22,460 nt of DNA from Ignavibacteriota bacterium. GTDB lineage: Bacteria; Bacteroidota; Ignavibacteria; UBA10030; UBA6906. Positions 1 to 11,300 of this stretch are shown piece after piece. Position 1 is the first letter of the stretch. Each line of letters opens with the position of its first letter. Below the pieces are notes generated by a model. The model searched no databases, was not told where the DNA came from, and saw only the letters and a program-made list of their open reading frames with translations. Both the position numbers and the translations under genes were made by a program. The stretch is taken from positions 1-22,460 of the forward strand of contig JADJHP010000013.1 in assembly GCA_016707525.1 (NCBI GenBank), given 5' to 3'.

Positions 1-850
1 CGCTCGGAGGAAAGGAACTTTCCGGTATGCCTGCGAGCTCGTACGCAACGGGCGCATCGGCAAGGTGCATACCGTCCGCGTCGGGCTTCCGGATGGCTTC
101 AGCATCAGCGACAACGGCGGCTATCATGTCACCACGCCTCCGCCGGGCTTCGACTATGAGATGGCGGCTCAGTCCGGCGCCGAAGACGCCGTACATCCCC
201 AACCAGTTGCTCTGGAACTTCCGGTGGATCAGCGATTACGGCGGGGGACAGCTCACCGACTGGGCCGGCCATCATTGTGACATCGCGCAGTGGGGCATGG
301 GCACGGAGTTGAGCTCGCCCGTGGAGATCGAAGGGGTCGCGGAATACACGGACGCCGCGGATGGGCTGTTCGATACGTCCACGAAGTATTCGTTCACCTG
401 CAAGTATGCCGAAGGCTTCACGATGATCGTCGCGGACCGCACGAAGCAGCCGAAGGGGCGCCCGCAGGCGTGCCACGGTTCGGAGGGGCTGAGGATGGAT
501 CTGGAGTCGAGCGCGGCGGCGTCCTCGAAATCCTCGATTCCCGGCGTCACTACACCGGTGGACCGGGCCAAACGAGATCCACCCTGTACAAGGGCGACGA
601 CCATCGAAGTTTGAAAAAAGCGGCGGTGTCAAGTTTTGTGTTGGCGCGGCGTAGAAGTTCCCTGATTGCGTGCGCAACGCCGAAGACCATCACCCCGGCG
701 GAAGTGGCACCGGTCGACAGATCGGCCATCCTAGTATCATCGCCATGAAGCTCGGGAGGAAGGTGCAGTGGAACCCCGCCACCGAACGGCCGTGAACGAC
801 CCCAAGCAGACCGGCTCTCGGCGCACCATGCGTACTTCTGGCATCTGTGA
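1..850 (+). CDS. Gfo/Idh/MocA family oxidoreductase, 3' part, frameshifted
   Basis: This is the C-terminal two thirds of a Gfo/Idh/MocA oxidoreductase; the N-terminal NAD(P)-binding Rossmann domain lies before the window. The reading starts in frame 2 with a stretch containing ELVRNGRIGKVH, moves to frame 3 near base 170-190 where the hallmark GGQLTDWAGHHCDIAQWGMG is found, and shifts again near 480-530 and 600-700. Near the end, IAMKLGRKVQWNPATER followed by NDP and MRTS...HL is the usual C-terminus of this family; one missing base at about 834 would restore TGG and the stop TGA at 848-850. The family oxidises sugars or sugar derivatives with bound NAD(P); the exact substrate cannot be read here. 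The next gene begins about 20 bases later on the same strand. The several frame changes are probably sequence errors, although a decayed gene cannot be excluded. Confidence 0.82.
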
Positions 851-870
851 TCACTTGATCTGACAAGCGA

Positions 871-3746
871 AAGAAACATCTGACCTCCACCATCATCAAA
901 CATCTGTGCATCACCGCGGTGCTGCTGTTCACCGCCGCGGACATCCTGCAGGCGCTGAGATCCCCTGCCGCCGGATCTGCAGCGCATGGAAGCGGCCGCG
1001 CCTGTCCGCGCGACCGTCCAACCCGCAAAGCCCCGCAAGCCGCTGGTCCCACCTCTCGCAGGGTATCAGCACAGCCCATCGAACTGCCACCGCCACGCTG
1101 GAAGATCCTGGCGAAGAAGACCGGGGCCTTCTGGAGGAGACGTTCAGCGTAGACACCACTATCTTCTCCGCCCGCGCCACTGGGAAGCAGTTCCACGGCA
1201 TCCTCTTCAATAATACCACATGGCTGTGTTGTCCGACCCGGCAGTCGAAAGAGCATCGTGGACTTCGGCGCGGAATGGCGGCGGTATCATGGGTATCCAC
1301 GCCGCCGTGGACAACTTCTGGCCCCGGCCGGGAGGAAGGAGATGTTCGGCGGCTGGTTCGATGGCCATCCACCTGACCGGCGACGGCACAGCCCGCTGAA
1401 TCCTCGAAGACCCGGCCACCCGCTCGCGCGAAACCGTTCGGCGGAAGAACTTCAGCGATCCATGACGAACTCTACCGCATCGCACCGGTGAAGCTGCGCG
1501 ACAACTGCTGTGTGCTGATGCGCATCGACTCAACGATCCGCACACCGCACGGCGCCGGCATGCGGCCGTCGGACCGCGACCTGCCGATCAGCTGGATCCG
1601 CAACTTCCGCGAAGGCGTGTTTTTCTGTCTCGCTCCGGACACAACGACGAGGTTCATGGAACCCGGCGGTGCTGCAGGCCACTACCTCGAGGCACCAGCG
1701 CCTCGGCGATCTGCCGGCCGATGCGACCCCGCGGCCGTTCGATCCCGATGATCATGCTGCGACACCGATTCGCTGCATCGCCCTCGCGGGATCGCCCGTA
1801 TGAGGCGGGCACGAGCCGCTATCCATGATCGTGCCCGACAGGGTCTGCGCCGTGCAGGGAATGCACCGGCGGTGCGCGGACGCAGGTCGAAACAGGGCAA
1901 TGCTGACGGCGCTCTGCGGCCGGGGCCACGGCGGAAGGGAAGCGGTTCCCTCTGTACGCGGCTGGCGGAATTCGGCACCGATGCCTCAGTTCCGCTGCTT
2001 GCGGCGATGCTCAAGAAGCCTGAGACATTCGATGTGGCGCGGTATGGCTCGAAGGCATTCCCCGGGAAGGTGTCGGAACGGGTCCCGCTCGATGCCGATG
2101 GATGCGGCAACCGGCGACCAGCTCATCGCGCCTTCGTGAACACCATCGGCAACCGACGCATCGGCCCACGACCCTGACGTTGAAGCGCTTCTCGCCTCTC
2201 GACGCCACGCTGGCATCCGCCGCGGCATCGTCGCTGGGAAGGATCGGCACCGTGCAGTCGCTGGATGCCCTCACAGCTTCCCGCACAGCCACGGCCGGTG
2301 TGGGTGCGGGAGAGTGTATCGAAGGGGATGCAACCCGCGGCAGATCTCCCGCCGCAGCAGGTGAAAGGGTCGCCGCGCAGGCGGCGTATCGCACCCTCCT
2401 CGGCGCGGAATGCCGGCACCGCTCCGTGCCGCGTGCCGTGCGGGGCGTGGTGCACGGGGAGTTCTTGGGATGACCGATGCGGTGATGGGTATCCTCGCGG
2501 GGAAGGACGAGGTTGCGCGTACGTCGGTGCTTGAAGCAGTGCAGCAGATGCCGTCCGGCGAGACCGTCCGCCGCATCGCAGGAATGCTTCCGCAGCTCTC
2601 CGATGGCGAGAAGGTGAGACTGATCTCGGCACTCGCGAAGCATCCCGAGCCGGCCATGCGTGATATCGTCACGGGTGCGCTCAAAGACAGATCCACCGCT
2701 GTGCGTGTTGCGGCATTGAGGACATTGCGCGTGATCGGTACCGCAGCGGCCGTCCGCCCCATGGCCGCTGTTGCCGTCGCCTCCAAGGCGGAGGAACAGC
2801 GCGAAGCCCGCGAAAGCCTTGCGATGCTCGGCGCTCCGGGCACCGATGATTCGCTTGTCGTGCTGTTGCGCGGCACGCAGAACGATCTGAAGGCCGAAGC
2901 GGTGAAGGCGATGCGGGAACGGCGCGTGCCGGCATCGGCCGGGCCGCTCGTTGTTGCATTGCAGGACCGCACCCCGAGGGTCCGCCAGGAAGCAGCCCTT
3001 GCGCTCCGCCTGATCGCCCAGGACGGCGACATCCCCGAAATGCTGGGCGCCCTGCAGTCCGAGAAGACGGACGCCGTACGGAAGGAGCTCGAGAACAGTA
3101 TCGTGGCAACAGCGCTCAGGGTCAACGATCCCGCGCAGCGCGATCCGCTCGTCATCGGTGCTCCGGGACAGCGAACGACCGTGAACAGGTCGTCGCTCAT
3201 CCGGATCCTCGGGCGTATCGGTACCCCCAGGTCTCGCGACGATCGTGCCCGCGCTGAAGGACCGTGACAAAGAGGTCATGATGGCGACCGTCCGCCACTC
3301 TCCGAGTGGCCGACGCCGGCAGCATACACCGATCTGCACGCGCTCGCAACGACATCCACCGACCGCACCGTGCGCACCTTGCGGTGCGTGGTGTCGTGCG
3401 TACGACAGGGCTGGATACTTCGCTCACCCGTGATGCGAAGCTCGGGCGGTACCGTGAGGCGTTCGGACTGACGAAGGATGCCGAAGAGAAGAAGCAGTTG
3501 CTGGCCCTGATGGGTGCTGCGCCTTCGCTCGCGGCATTTGACATGACGGCGGAGTGCCTGAAAGAGCCCGCGTTGAAAGCCGATGCGGAGATCACGCTCG
3601 TCACCATCGCCGAGCCGATCGCGAAGGACCACCATGCGGCGATCGCACCCCTGCTGGAACGTCTCGTGTCCTCCACGAATCCGACGGTGGTGGAGAGAAG
3701 CAAGAACCTGCTGGCCCGCATCGCACAGTTGACCGGCAAGAAGTAA
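871..3746 (+). CDS. ThuA-like domain plus HEAT-repeat protein, secreted, frameshifted
   Basis: This looks like one long gene of about 950 residues. A signal-peptide-like segment (KHLCITAVLLFTAA) is read from about 871-930, but no clean ATG is visible, so the start is approximate. A ThuA-like domain (about 1035-1700) follows, recognisable from FHGILFNNTTWLCC, a Gly-rich GGGIMGIHAAVDNFW segment reconstructed across frames near 1280-1320, FGGWFDGHP, and PISWIRNFREG...FFCLAPDTTTRFMEP. From about 1800 to the stop at 3744-3746 the protein is HEAT/PBS-lyase-like repeats, including LAEFGTDASVPLLAAMLKKP, RTPRVRQEAALALRLIAQDG and a terminal SKNLLARIAQLTGKK. ThuA followed by these repeats is a known architecture in PVC and Bacteroidota genomes, which is why I join the two parts. 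ThuA domains resemble class I glutamine amidotransferases and occur in sugar loci; their reaction is not settled. At least eight frame changes occur, mostly before 2460 and near 3230-3420. Confidence 0.75.
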
Positions 3747-3791
3747 CAGAACACGGATGATCAAAGTGTAGCACACGCTGAAAGGAAGAGC

Positions 3792-4831
3792 ATGAACCTC
3801 AACAAGATCCTGAATACCGTACTTCCGGTGTCCCTGGCGCTCGGCCTCGCTGCCTGCGCCACGACACGAGATGCCGTCGGCGAGCCGTGGCGGGCGATGC
3901 CCCTCATGGGCGATTGGAGGGGATATCGTGTCCCGCCGCCGGCACCGTCCTTCCGCTCGCCGTGCAGCTCGTTTCCTACGGCGAAAACACCCATCAAGCC
4001 ACCTTGTCACTGAGAGTCTTTCGAGCAGCGCGATCCGGAACGGTTCGTCCTTCCGTTACGGAAAGACGGTGATGCGCTGTCCACGTCTTCGGATCCCGGC
4101 TTCCGCGCCTCGATCAGGGATGGCGTGATCAACGGCTCGTCGCCCCGCGGCAACATCGCCAGCTTCACCCTGCGCAGGGTGCAGCGCACATCGCCGACCC
4201 TGGGCGCGCAGCCGCCTGCGGGTGCGGTTGTGCTGTTCGACGGCAAGGACCTCTCGCAGTGGAAGGTTGCCGGTAAAGAGGAACGCCCCGCGGCCTGGAA
4301 GCTCGCGGACGGCGCTATGGAAGTCGCGCCGAACGGCGGGACGATCGTGACGAAGAAAGCGTTCGGCGATTGCGACCTGCACCTCGAGTTCCGCACGCCG
4401 TTCATGCCGACCAAGCGCGGACAGGAGCGCGGGAACAGCGGCGTGTACATGCAGGGACGGTACGAGATCCAGTGCTGGACAGCTACGGCCCTCGCGGGCG
4501 AGGGACAACGAATGCGGCGGCATCTACAAGGTGGCACAGCCGCGCGTGAACATGTGTGCGCCTCCGGGACAGTGGCAGACCTACGATATCAGCTTCCGCG
4601 CGCCGCGCTTTGACGCGGCCGGGAACAAGACCGCATCGGCCATGGTCACCGTCCGACACAACGGCGTCATCATCCACCAGAACCTCGCCATCCCCGGCCC
4701 TACCGGCGGCGCGCTCGATGAACGCCCTTGTCCCAGAACCGGGTGGATTGTGCCGGCACAAGGACCACGGCGATCCGGTGCAATACCGGAACATCTGGCT
4801 TGTCGAGCCCGCGAACGCAAACGGACGTTGA
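3792..4831 (+). CDS. DUF1080 (3-keto-disaccharide hydrolase family) lipoprotein, frameshifted
   Basis: The start ATG at 3792 follows a GGAAGAG ribosome binding site. The N-terminus is a lipoprotein signal ending in LALGLAACA, so the product should be anchored in the outer membrane or periplasm. After a linker of about 140 residues that carries two frame changes (about 3930 and 4015-4100), the DUF1080 domain (PF06439) begins with AVVLFDGKDLSQWKV and continues through AWKLADGAMEVAPNGGTIVTKKAFGDCDLHLEF and GNSGVYMQGRYEIQ. The frame changes again near 4470 and 4720, and the protein ends with GDPVQYRNIWLVEPAN, the normal end of the domain. Family members act on 3-keto-glycosides made by Gfo/Idh/MocA enzymes, and such an enzyme starts 15 bases downstream. 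Function by family is likely; the substrate is unknown. Confidence 0.83.
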
Positions 4832-4845
4832 ATCAAGGAGCAAGC

Positions 4846-5900
4846 ATGAGTGATCTGCGTGTCATCGTCATAGGATGCGGGAACATGGGCTCATCCCATG
4901 CCCGCGCCTATGCCGCAGTAGAGGGATTCGCCCTCGTAGGACTCGTTGACCGCGACGAAGCACGGGCGCAGCGGCTTGCGGCGGAGACCGGCAACCCGGC
5001 GGTGTATACGGACATGGACGTGGCGATGGGGCAGGCGCTCCCGGATGTCGTGTGCATCTGCACCTATCCGGATACCCACCATGCGCTCGTGATGAAGTGC
5101 CTGAAGCCGGGAAGCACGTCTTCGTGGAGAAGCCTGGCGCAGACGGTTGCGCAGGCGGAAGAGATCGCCCGCATGGCATAAACTGCCAGGCGCAAGGTGG
5201 TCGTTGGCTATATCCTGCGGCATCATCCCGCCTGGCAACGCTTCATCGCAGAAGCACGCACGCTCGGCAAGCCGCTGGTCATGCGGATGAACCTGAACCA
5301 GCAGAGCAGCGGGGCCGAGTGGGAGGTGCACAAACGGCTGATGAAGTCCATGTCGCCGATCGTCGATTGTGGTGTTCACTATGTGGACATCATGTGTCAG
5401 ATGACACAGGCCGAGCCCATGCGGGTTACGGCCATCGGCGCGCGCCTGACCGAAGAGATCGCAAAGGACATGTACAATTACGGTCAATTGCAGGTCGTCT
5501 TTGCCGACGGCTCGGTGGGATGGTATGAAGCAGGGTGGGGTCCTATGATGAGCGAGACCGCGTATTTCGTGAAGGATGTGATCGGGCCGCACGGTTCCAT
5601 AAGCATCGCCGACAAGCGGGATACAGATTCCTCGGACATCGACTCGCACACGAAACAAGCCGTCTCCTGAAGCACGACGCGGTCACACACCAGAACCTGA
5701 CCATTGACACGAGCGATGAGCCGGGTCACCAGGGTCTCTGCGATGCAGAGCAGCGGTATGTGCTGCGTGCGATCCGGGAGGACCTGGATCTGACAGACCA
5801 CCTGAACGATGCGGTGAACAGTTTGCGCATAGTGCTTGCCGGTGACGAATCCGTCCGCACCGGCGCAGTTGTCTATCTGAAGACAAAGGAGCAACAATGA
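4846..5900 (+). CDS. Gfo/Idh/MocA family oxidoreductase, cytoplasmic, disrupted
   Basis: The ATG at 4846 has an AAGGAGC ribosome binding site eight bases ahead. The protein opens directly with a Rossmann fold, VIVIGCGNMGSSHARAY (GxGxxG), and shows no export signal, unlike the two later paralogues. The catalytic EKP motif appears in frame 3 as GKHVFVEKP near 5115-5140, between two compensating shifts. An in-frame TAA at 5179-5181 interrupts the conserved reading, which resumes in the same frame with VVVGYILRHHPAWQRFI. The C-terminal substrate domain includes MSPIVDCGVHYVDIMCQM and YEAGWGPMMSETAYFVKDVIG. One more shift near 5655 leads to the end at 5900 (LRIVLAGDESVRTGAVVYL). Length of about 350 residues is normal. 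The stop overlaps the start of the transporter gene by four bases, so the two are probably translated together. Confidence 0.83.
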
Positions 5901-7063
5901 AACAAACGAACTTTGCGAGCCTCAGCGCCATGATGTTCCTGGAGTTCTTCGTCTGGGGTGCATGGTACGTCACCGTCGGCAACTACATGGCCGCCGTCGG
6001 CATGAAGCGATGCGGATCTTACTGGGCGTACACCGTCACCCCATCGGCGCGATCGTCTCGCCGTTCTTCCTCGGTATGGTCGCCGACCGCTTCTTCTCCA
6101 CGGAGAAGGTGCTTGGCGTCCTGCACATCATCGGCGGCATCGCCATGCTTGCTGCACCGGTCGCCGCCGAACGCAGGAGAGGCCGGGCATCTTCATCATC
6201 CTTCTGCTCGTGCACATGCTGCGCTTACGTGCCCACCGTCGGACTCGCAAACGCTCGCGTTCCATCATATCTCCGATCAGGAGAAGCAGTTCCCGGTTGT
6301 CCGCGTGTTCAGGACCATCGGCTGGATCGTGGCGGGGGTGCTTAGGCATGGTGCTCGGCGCCGACAAGACCGACGTGCCGTTGCGGGTTGCGGGCATCGC
6401 CGGACTCGTGATGGGCGTGTATGCGTTCTTCCTCCCCCCACCCCGCCCTCACCCAGAAGGCAGTCTCCTTCCCTAGAGATCGCCAGTATCGATGCCCTTG
6501 GCAAGCTCTGGAGTCCGTCGTTCCTCCGTGTTCATCGTCGGCTCGTTCCTCATCTGCATTCCGCTCTCGGCGTACTATGCGTACGCACCGGTGTACGTGT
6601 CCACCAGCGGTGTGAGAACCCTGCGTTCCGGATGTCGTTCGGACAGATGTCCGAAGCGTTGTTCATCCTGGCCCTGCCGCTCTTCTTCCGGTGGATGGGC
6701 ATCAAGTGGGTGCTCGTGATCGGCATGCTTGCCTGGGTCCTCCGCTACGTTCTGTTCGCTCTCGCCGCGCCGGCCAGCGTTGTCTGGATGATCATGGGCG
6801 GCATCCTCCTGCACGGCATCTGCTACGACTTCTTCTTCGTGACCGGCCAGATCTACGTGGACAAGGTCTCGACGCCCGCCATCCGCGGGCAGGCACAGGG
6901 GTTCCTGGTGCTCATGACGTACGGCATCGGGATGCTCATCGCGGCGGCATGGCGCAGTGGCAGAACTTCCGGGCCATCCCGCGGTGATCGCCGGGTGATC
7001 TGGTGGTCTTCACGATGTTCTTCAGAACGCGGAGCCGGCCGCTGCCGGCGCAACGAAGGATAG
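5897..7063 (+). CDS. Nucleoside/sugar:H+ symporter-type MFS transporter (Nuc_H_symport-like), frameshifted
   Basis: The ATG at 5897 overlaps the upstream stop (ATGA) and has an AAGGAGC site before it. The N-terminal MMFLEFFVWGAWYVTVGNYM is a hallmark of the Nuc_H_symport branch of the major facilitator superfamily, as is the middle segment FHHISDQEKQFPVVRVFRTIGWIVAG. Other membrane segments can be read as GAIVSPFFLGMVADRFFSTEKVLG, FIVGSFLICIPLSAYYAYAPVY and LFFRWMGIKWVLVIGMLAWVLRYVLFAL. The reading changes frame at least six times (near 6005, 6170-6230, 6345, 6440, 6520, 6610 and 6950). Length of about 390-400 residues with some 12 expected helices is close to the family norm. In this context it probably imports a sugar, nucleoside or keto-glycoside handled by the neighbouring oxidoreductases. 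The last residues before the TAG at 7061-7063 are uncertain. Confidence 0.82.
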   Translation: MKQTNFASLSAMMFLEFFVWGAWYVTVGNYMAAVGMKRCGSYWAYTVTPSARSSRRSSSVWSPTASSPRRRCLASCTSSAASPCLLHRSPPNAGEAGHLHHPSARAHAALTCPPSDSQTLAFHHISDQEKQFPVVRVFRTIGWIVAGVLRHGARRRQDRRAVAGCGHRRTRDGRVCVLPPPTPPSPRRQSPSLEIASIDALGKLWSPSFLRVHRRLVPHLHSALGVLCVRTGVRVHQRCENPAFRMSFGQMSEALFILALPLFFRWMGIKWVLVIGMLAWVLRYVLFALAAPASVVWMIMGGILLHGICYDFFFVTGQIYVDKVSTPAIRGQAQGFLVLMTYGIGMLIAAAWRSGRTSGPSRGDRRVIWWSSRCSSERGAGRCRRNEG

Positions 7064-7070
7064 GTGCATC

Positions 7071-8325
7071 ATGGGATCTTCACGCCGTTCATTCCTCAAG
7101 CAGGCGGCCGCGGCAGACTGCTACGATCGTCCCCGGCATGTGCTGGGCGGACAGGGCTTCACCGCTCCCAGCGATCAGCTCACCAAAGGCATCATCGGCA
7201 TCGGCGGCATGGGCCGTTGGCATCTCGGTGAAACGGGCGACCGTCTGATCGCCGTCTGCGATGTGGACGAGAACCACCTCCAGCACGGGGTGCGCGTCGG
7301 CGGTACCGGCGTGAAAGGGTACCACGATTTCCGGGAGTTCCTGGAGAACAAGGACATCGACGTCGTGCACATCGCTACCCCGCCGCACTGGCACGGGCTC
7401 ATGGCCATCGCCGCGGCACGTGCAGGGAAAGATATCTGGTGCGAGAAGCCCATGACACGCACCATCGCGGAGGGCGAGAAACTCATCGAGCCGTGCGCAC
7501 GCACGGACGCGTGCTGCGGGTGAACACCTGGTTCCGCTATTCCAAGGAGATCTTCTACGGCTGCGGCATGATGGTGCGCGACATGAAGAAGATCGTGGAC
7601 AGCGGCATTCTCGGGAACCCGCTCCGCGCCACGATCAGCGGCGCCACCGGCTTCGAATGGAAGTTCTACTGGGTGGCAAGACCGACCTCACTCCCGAATG
7701 GATCCCGGAAGCACTGGATTATGATGTGGCAAGCGGCCCGGCGCCGTACAAACCGTATCACCCCCACCGCGTGCCGACCTTCCGCGGGTACTGGGATTAC
7801 GATGGCGGCGGACTCGGGGACATGGGTCAGCACTACATCGATCCCGTGCAGTACATTCTCGGGAAGGACAATGAGAGTCCGGTGGACATCATCCCCGATT
7901 CCGATCAGCAGCATCCCGATGCCGCCGGTTCGTTCCGGAAGATCACCATCCGGTACGCCGACGGTACGGAGATCATTCTGGACGGCGTGAACAACACCGG
8001 CGACGGCGCGTTCCTGGAAAGGCCCGAAGGGGCGTTGTACAAGGACATGCGGTGCAGCGTGCCCGGCGTGAAGGATGCCGTTGCCTCCATGCCCGACCAC
8101 GAGCCGCCGATCACGGACTTCAGGGAGTCCGTGCGCACGCGGAAGGACTTCCCGCTGAACGAGCGCAACGCTCATCGCTCGGCCTCGCTCGTGAACCTGG
8201 CGAAGATCGCCTGGCAGCTCGGGCGCCGCATCCAGTTCGATCCGGTCACCCAGCGCTGTCCTGGCGATGATGCGGCCAACCGCCTCATCGACCAGCCCAT
8301 GCGCGCACCATGGACACTGCAATGA
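7071..8325 (+). CDS. Tat-exported Gfo/Idh/MocA family oxidoreductase, frameshifted
   Basis: The start at 7071 lies seven bases after the transporter stop and is preceded by a GGATAGG site. The N-terminus SSRRSFLKQAAAA is a textbook twin-arginine motif, so the enzyme should be exported folded with its cofactor. The Rossmann motif is GIIGIGGMGRWH, followed by IAVCDVDENHL. The catalytic EKP is present in IWCEKPMTRTIAEGEKLIE. Frame changes at about 7485 and 7670 separate three readable parts. The C-terminal domain carries DYDGGGLGDMGQHYIDPVQYILGKD and ends with RRIQFDPVTQRCPGDDAANRL and MRAPWTL, typical of the group. Length is about 418 residues. It sits between the transporter and the HEAT-DUF1080 lipoprotein. 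Known relatives oxidise sugars at C3 or C1 using tightly bound NAD(P); the electron acceptor here is unknown. Confidence 0.88.
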
Positions 8326-8339
8326 TGGAGAACGCCCCG

Positions 8340-11300
8340 ATGAAGCAGATCAGAATGGTCCTTGTCCTCGCGGGCCTCGCAGCAGGCATTGCCGGCTGCG
8401 GCTCCACGCAAACGTCGCTGCCGGCGGCAGCGAAGCAGCAGTTCACCGTCGCCGAGTTGACCGGCCGACTTCCCGCGCGGGATACGCTTGAAGCGCGGTG
8501 GATCTCCGGCGAGCTCATCACGGCCGGCCCGGAAGCCGTTCAGGAGTTGTGCGCGAAGGTCGCCGACCGCGACAGCGCCACCTCCCTGCGTGCCGTGTAT
8601 GCGGTCAGCGGATTGACGTCGTACGTGAACGGCCGCGGCAGCGAAGCCGAGCGGCTGCTGTTCACCGCGGCCGTGACGCGTGCCCTGCAGAAGTCTGCCG
8701 GACCGGAGCACGCCGTGTTCCTGATGGAACAGTTGAAGTCCGCCGGCCGTGCGGAATCGCTCGAGCCGCTGTCGCGGTACCTTGGTGACGAACGGTTGTG
8801 CGAACCCGCAACGCAGGCCATGCTTGCCATTGGCGGCACTGCGGGGACGTATTTCCTGAACGCGTTGCCGGCCTCTGCCGGGAAGCCACGCCTCACGCTC
8901 ATCCATGCTCTTGGCGAGATGCGCACGGCAGCGGCGACGCCGCTTCTGCTTGAGGAATCGCGGAATGAGTGGCGTTCGCGTTCCGTAGCGGCATTGGATG
9001 CGCTGGCCGGCATCGGCGATCCGCGCGCGGAAGACACCCTGCGTGCCGTGCTCACACAGCCTGTGGGGAACAGAGCTGCAGGCCTCCTCAGGCTCCTCAC
9101 GTACGCAGAACGCCGGCTTGCCCTGAGTGACGGTGCCGCAGCGAACAAGATCGCAACGGATGTCCTTGCGGCGACCGCATCCCCTGATGAAGAAGCCTAC
9201 CGTGTTGCAGCCCTCGAACTCCTTGTGCGTGTGAACGGCGAAAAGGCTCTCGACAAATTGGTCACAGCATTTGCCGATACATCGGCGGCGGTGCAGGGCG
9301 GTGTGTTGCGCATCGCGAACCGGGTCCCGGGTCAGCGGTCACCGCACGGTGGGTGGGTCAGCTTGCACGGCCCCCGCACCTGTGCGGATGCGCATTCTCA
9401 ACATGCTCGGGGATCGTGGCGATCCGACCGCGAGTGCCGCGGCCATCGCATCGATCAACGACGCCGACCCGATGGTGCGCAACGCCGCCATCAACGCGTC
9501 GGTGAAACTCGATCCACAGAAGACTGTGCCGGCCCTCCTGGACCGCCTGAAGAAGACCGATGAACCTGCCGATGTTGCGGCGGTACGGGAAGCCCTGGCA
9601 CGCATCCCCGCTGCACAGGTCGCAGCCCCGGCGGCGGCCGCGCTTGCCGGTGTCGGTCCGCGCGGTGCGGTGGCACTGCTGGATCTCCTCGGGTCCATGA
9701 AGGCCCCGGTGCCGTCGGCGCCGGTGCTTGCCCTTACGAGCGATACCCGCGCACCGGTCCGTGGTGCAGCGATCAGGCCCTCGGCTCGATCCTCGCACCG
9801 GCGGAAGCAGGTGCACTCGTTGAGATCGTTGCCAAAGGAAAGTCCGATGTGGATCGTTCCCTCGCCGCAAAGAGCCTGGCGATGGTGGAAGAGCGGAACC
9901 ACGACCGTGAGGCGCGTGCTGTTCCGGTGATCGACCGGCTCGCCACGGCCGCTTCGGCCGAACGGCCGGACCTGCTCAAAGCACTCGCGCGCATCGGGGG
10001 AACCCGTGCATTGCGTGTCGTAGCCGAACAGGGGAAGAGCAAAGACCCCGATACGAAGGATGCGGCATTGCGTGCGCTCACGGATTGGTCATCATTGGAA
10101 GCATTCGACAGCCTCATCGTGCTCGCGCGCAGCAAGGAGAAACTCCCCGTGCGCGTGCTTGCGCTGCGTGCCTGCGTCCGTCTTGTGGAGGCATCCCCGT
10201 GCAGCGCGGTAACGGCAGTGCGGTATCACGAACGGACCCTTGCGGCCGCCGAACGCATCGAAGAGAAGCGGCTCGTGCTGGGTGCGCTTGCGAACCTGAA
10301 CTCGCCTGATGCTCTCCGGCTCTTGGTGCCGTACATCGAGGATGATTCCCTCGGACTCGAAGCAGCCGCTGCATCCTGGAAGATCGCGAAGACGCAGAAC
10401 GACCCCCGTTCCGCAGATGCGGTACGGCGGCTCATCGAGCCGCGCATCAAGTCGCATTTCCGTGCCCAGGCGTCGCGCATGTTCGATGCGCGCGAAGGGC
10501 TGAACGATGCGCCGGAAGGATTCCGGCCATTGTTCAACGGCAGGGACCTCACCGGTTGGAAGGGGCTCGTGGAGAACCCCGGTGTGCGCGCGAAGATGAC
10601 GCCGGAAGAACTCGCTGCTGCCCAGGCGAAGGCGGATTCGAGCATGCGTGCGCACTGGTCGGTGGTGGATGGCGTCCTGGTCTTCGACGGCAAGGGCGAG
10701 AGCCTCTGCACCCTGAAGGACTACATGGACTTCGAGATGCTTGTGGACTGGAAGATCGAGAAGCTCGGAGACAGCGGGGTCTATCTCCGCGGGAGTCCGC
10801 AGGTGCAGATCTGGGATCCGGCGCAGTGGCCGGAAGGTTCGGGCGGCCTCTATAATAATCAGCGCGGTGCGTCGCATCCGCTCGTCATCGCCGACAAACC
10901 GATCGGGGAGTGGAACACCTTCCGGATCACGATGATCGGCGACCGTGTGACCGTGCGGCTGAACAACGTGCTCGTGGTGGACAATGTGCCGCTGGAGAAC
11001 TACTGGGACCGCTCGATCCCGATCTTTCCGTCCGGACAGATCGAGCTGCAATCGCATAACAGTCCGCTGTACTTCCGGAATGTGTTCATCCGGGAGATCC
11101 CGCGGAAGCAGACCGTCTCCGGCGAGGCCATCCCGCTGTTGAACGGAAAAGACCTCACCGGGTGGGAAGTGATCGAGGGGAAGGCGGAATCCTGGGGCGT
11201 GCGGGATGGTATTCTCTACACCACCGGGGAACACGGCGGCTGGCTCTCCACGTTGAAGGAATACGACAACTTCCAGCTCGACCTCGACTTCAAGGTCGTG

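Noticed and set aside
2011..3339. Long open reading on the minus strand (442 codons)
   Set aside because: It lies opposite the HEAT repeats, is rich in Arg, His and Cys without domain pattern, and is the expected shadow in high-GC sequence.
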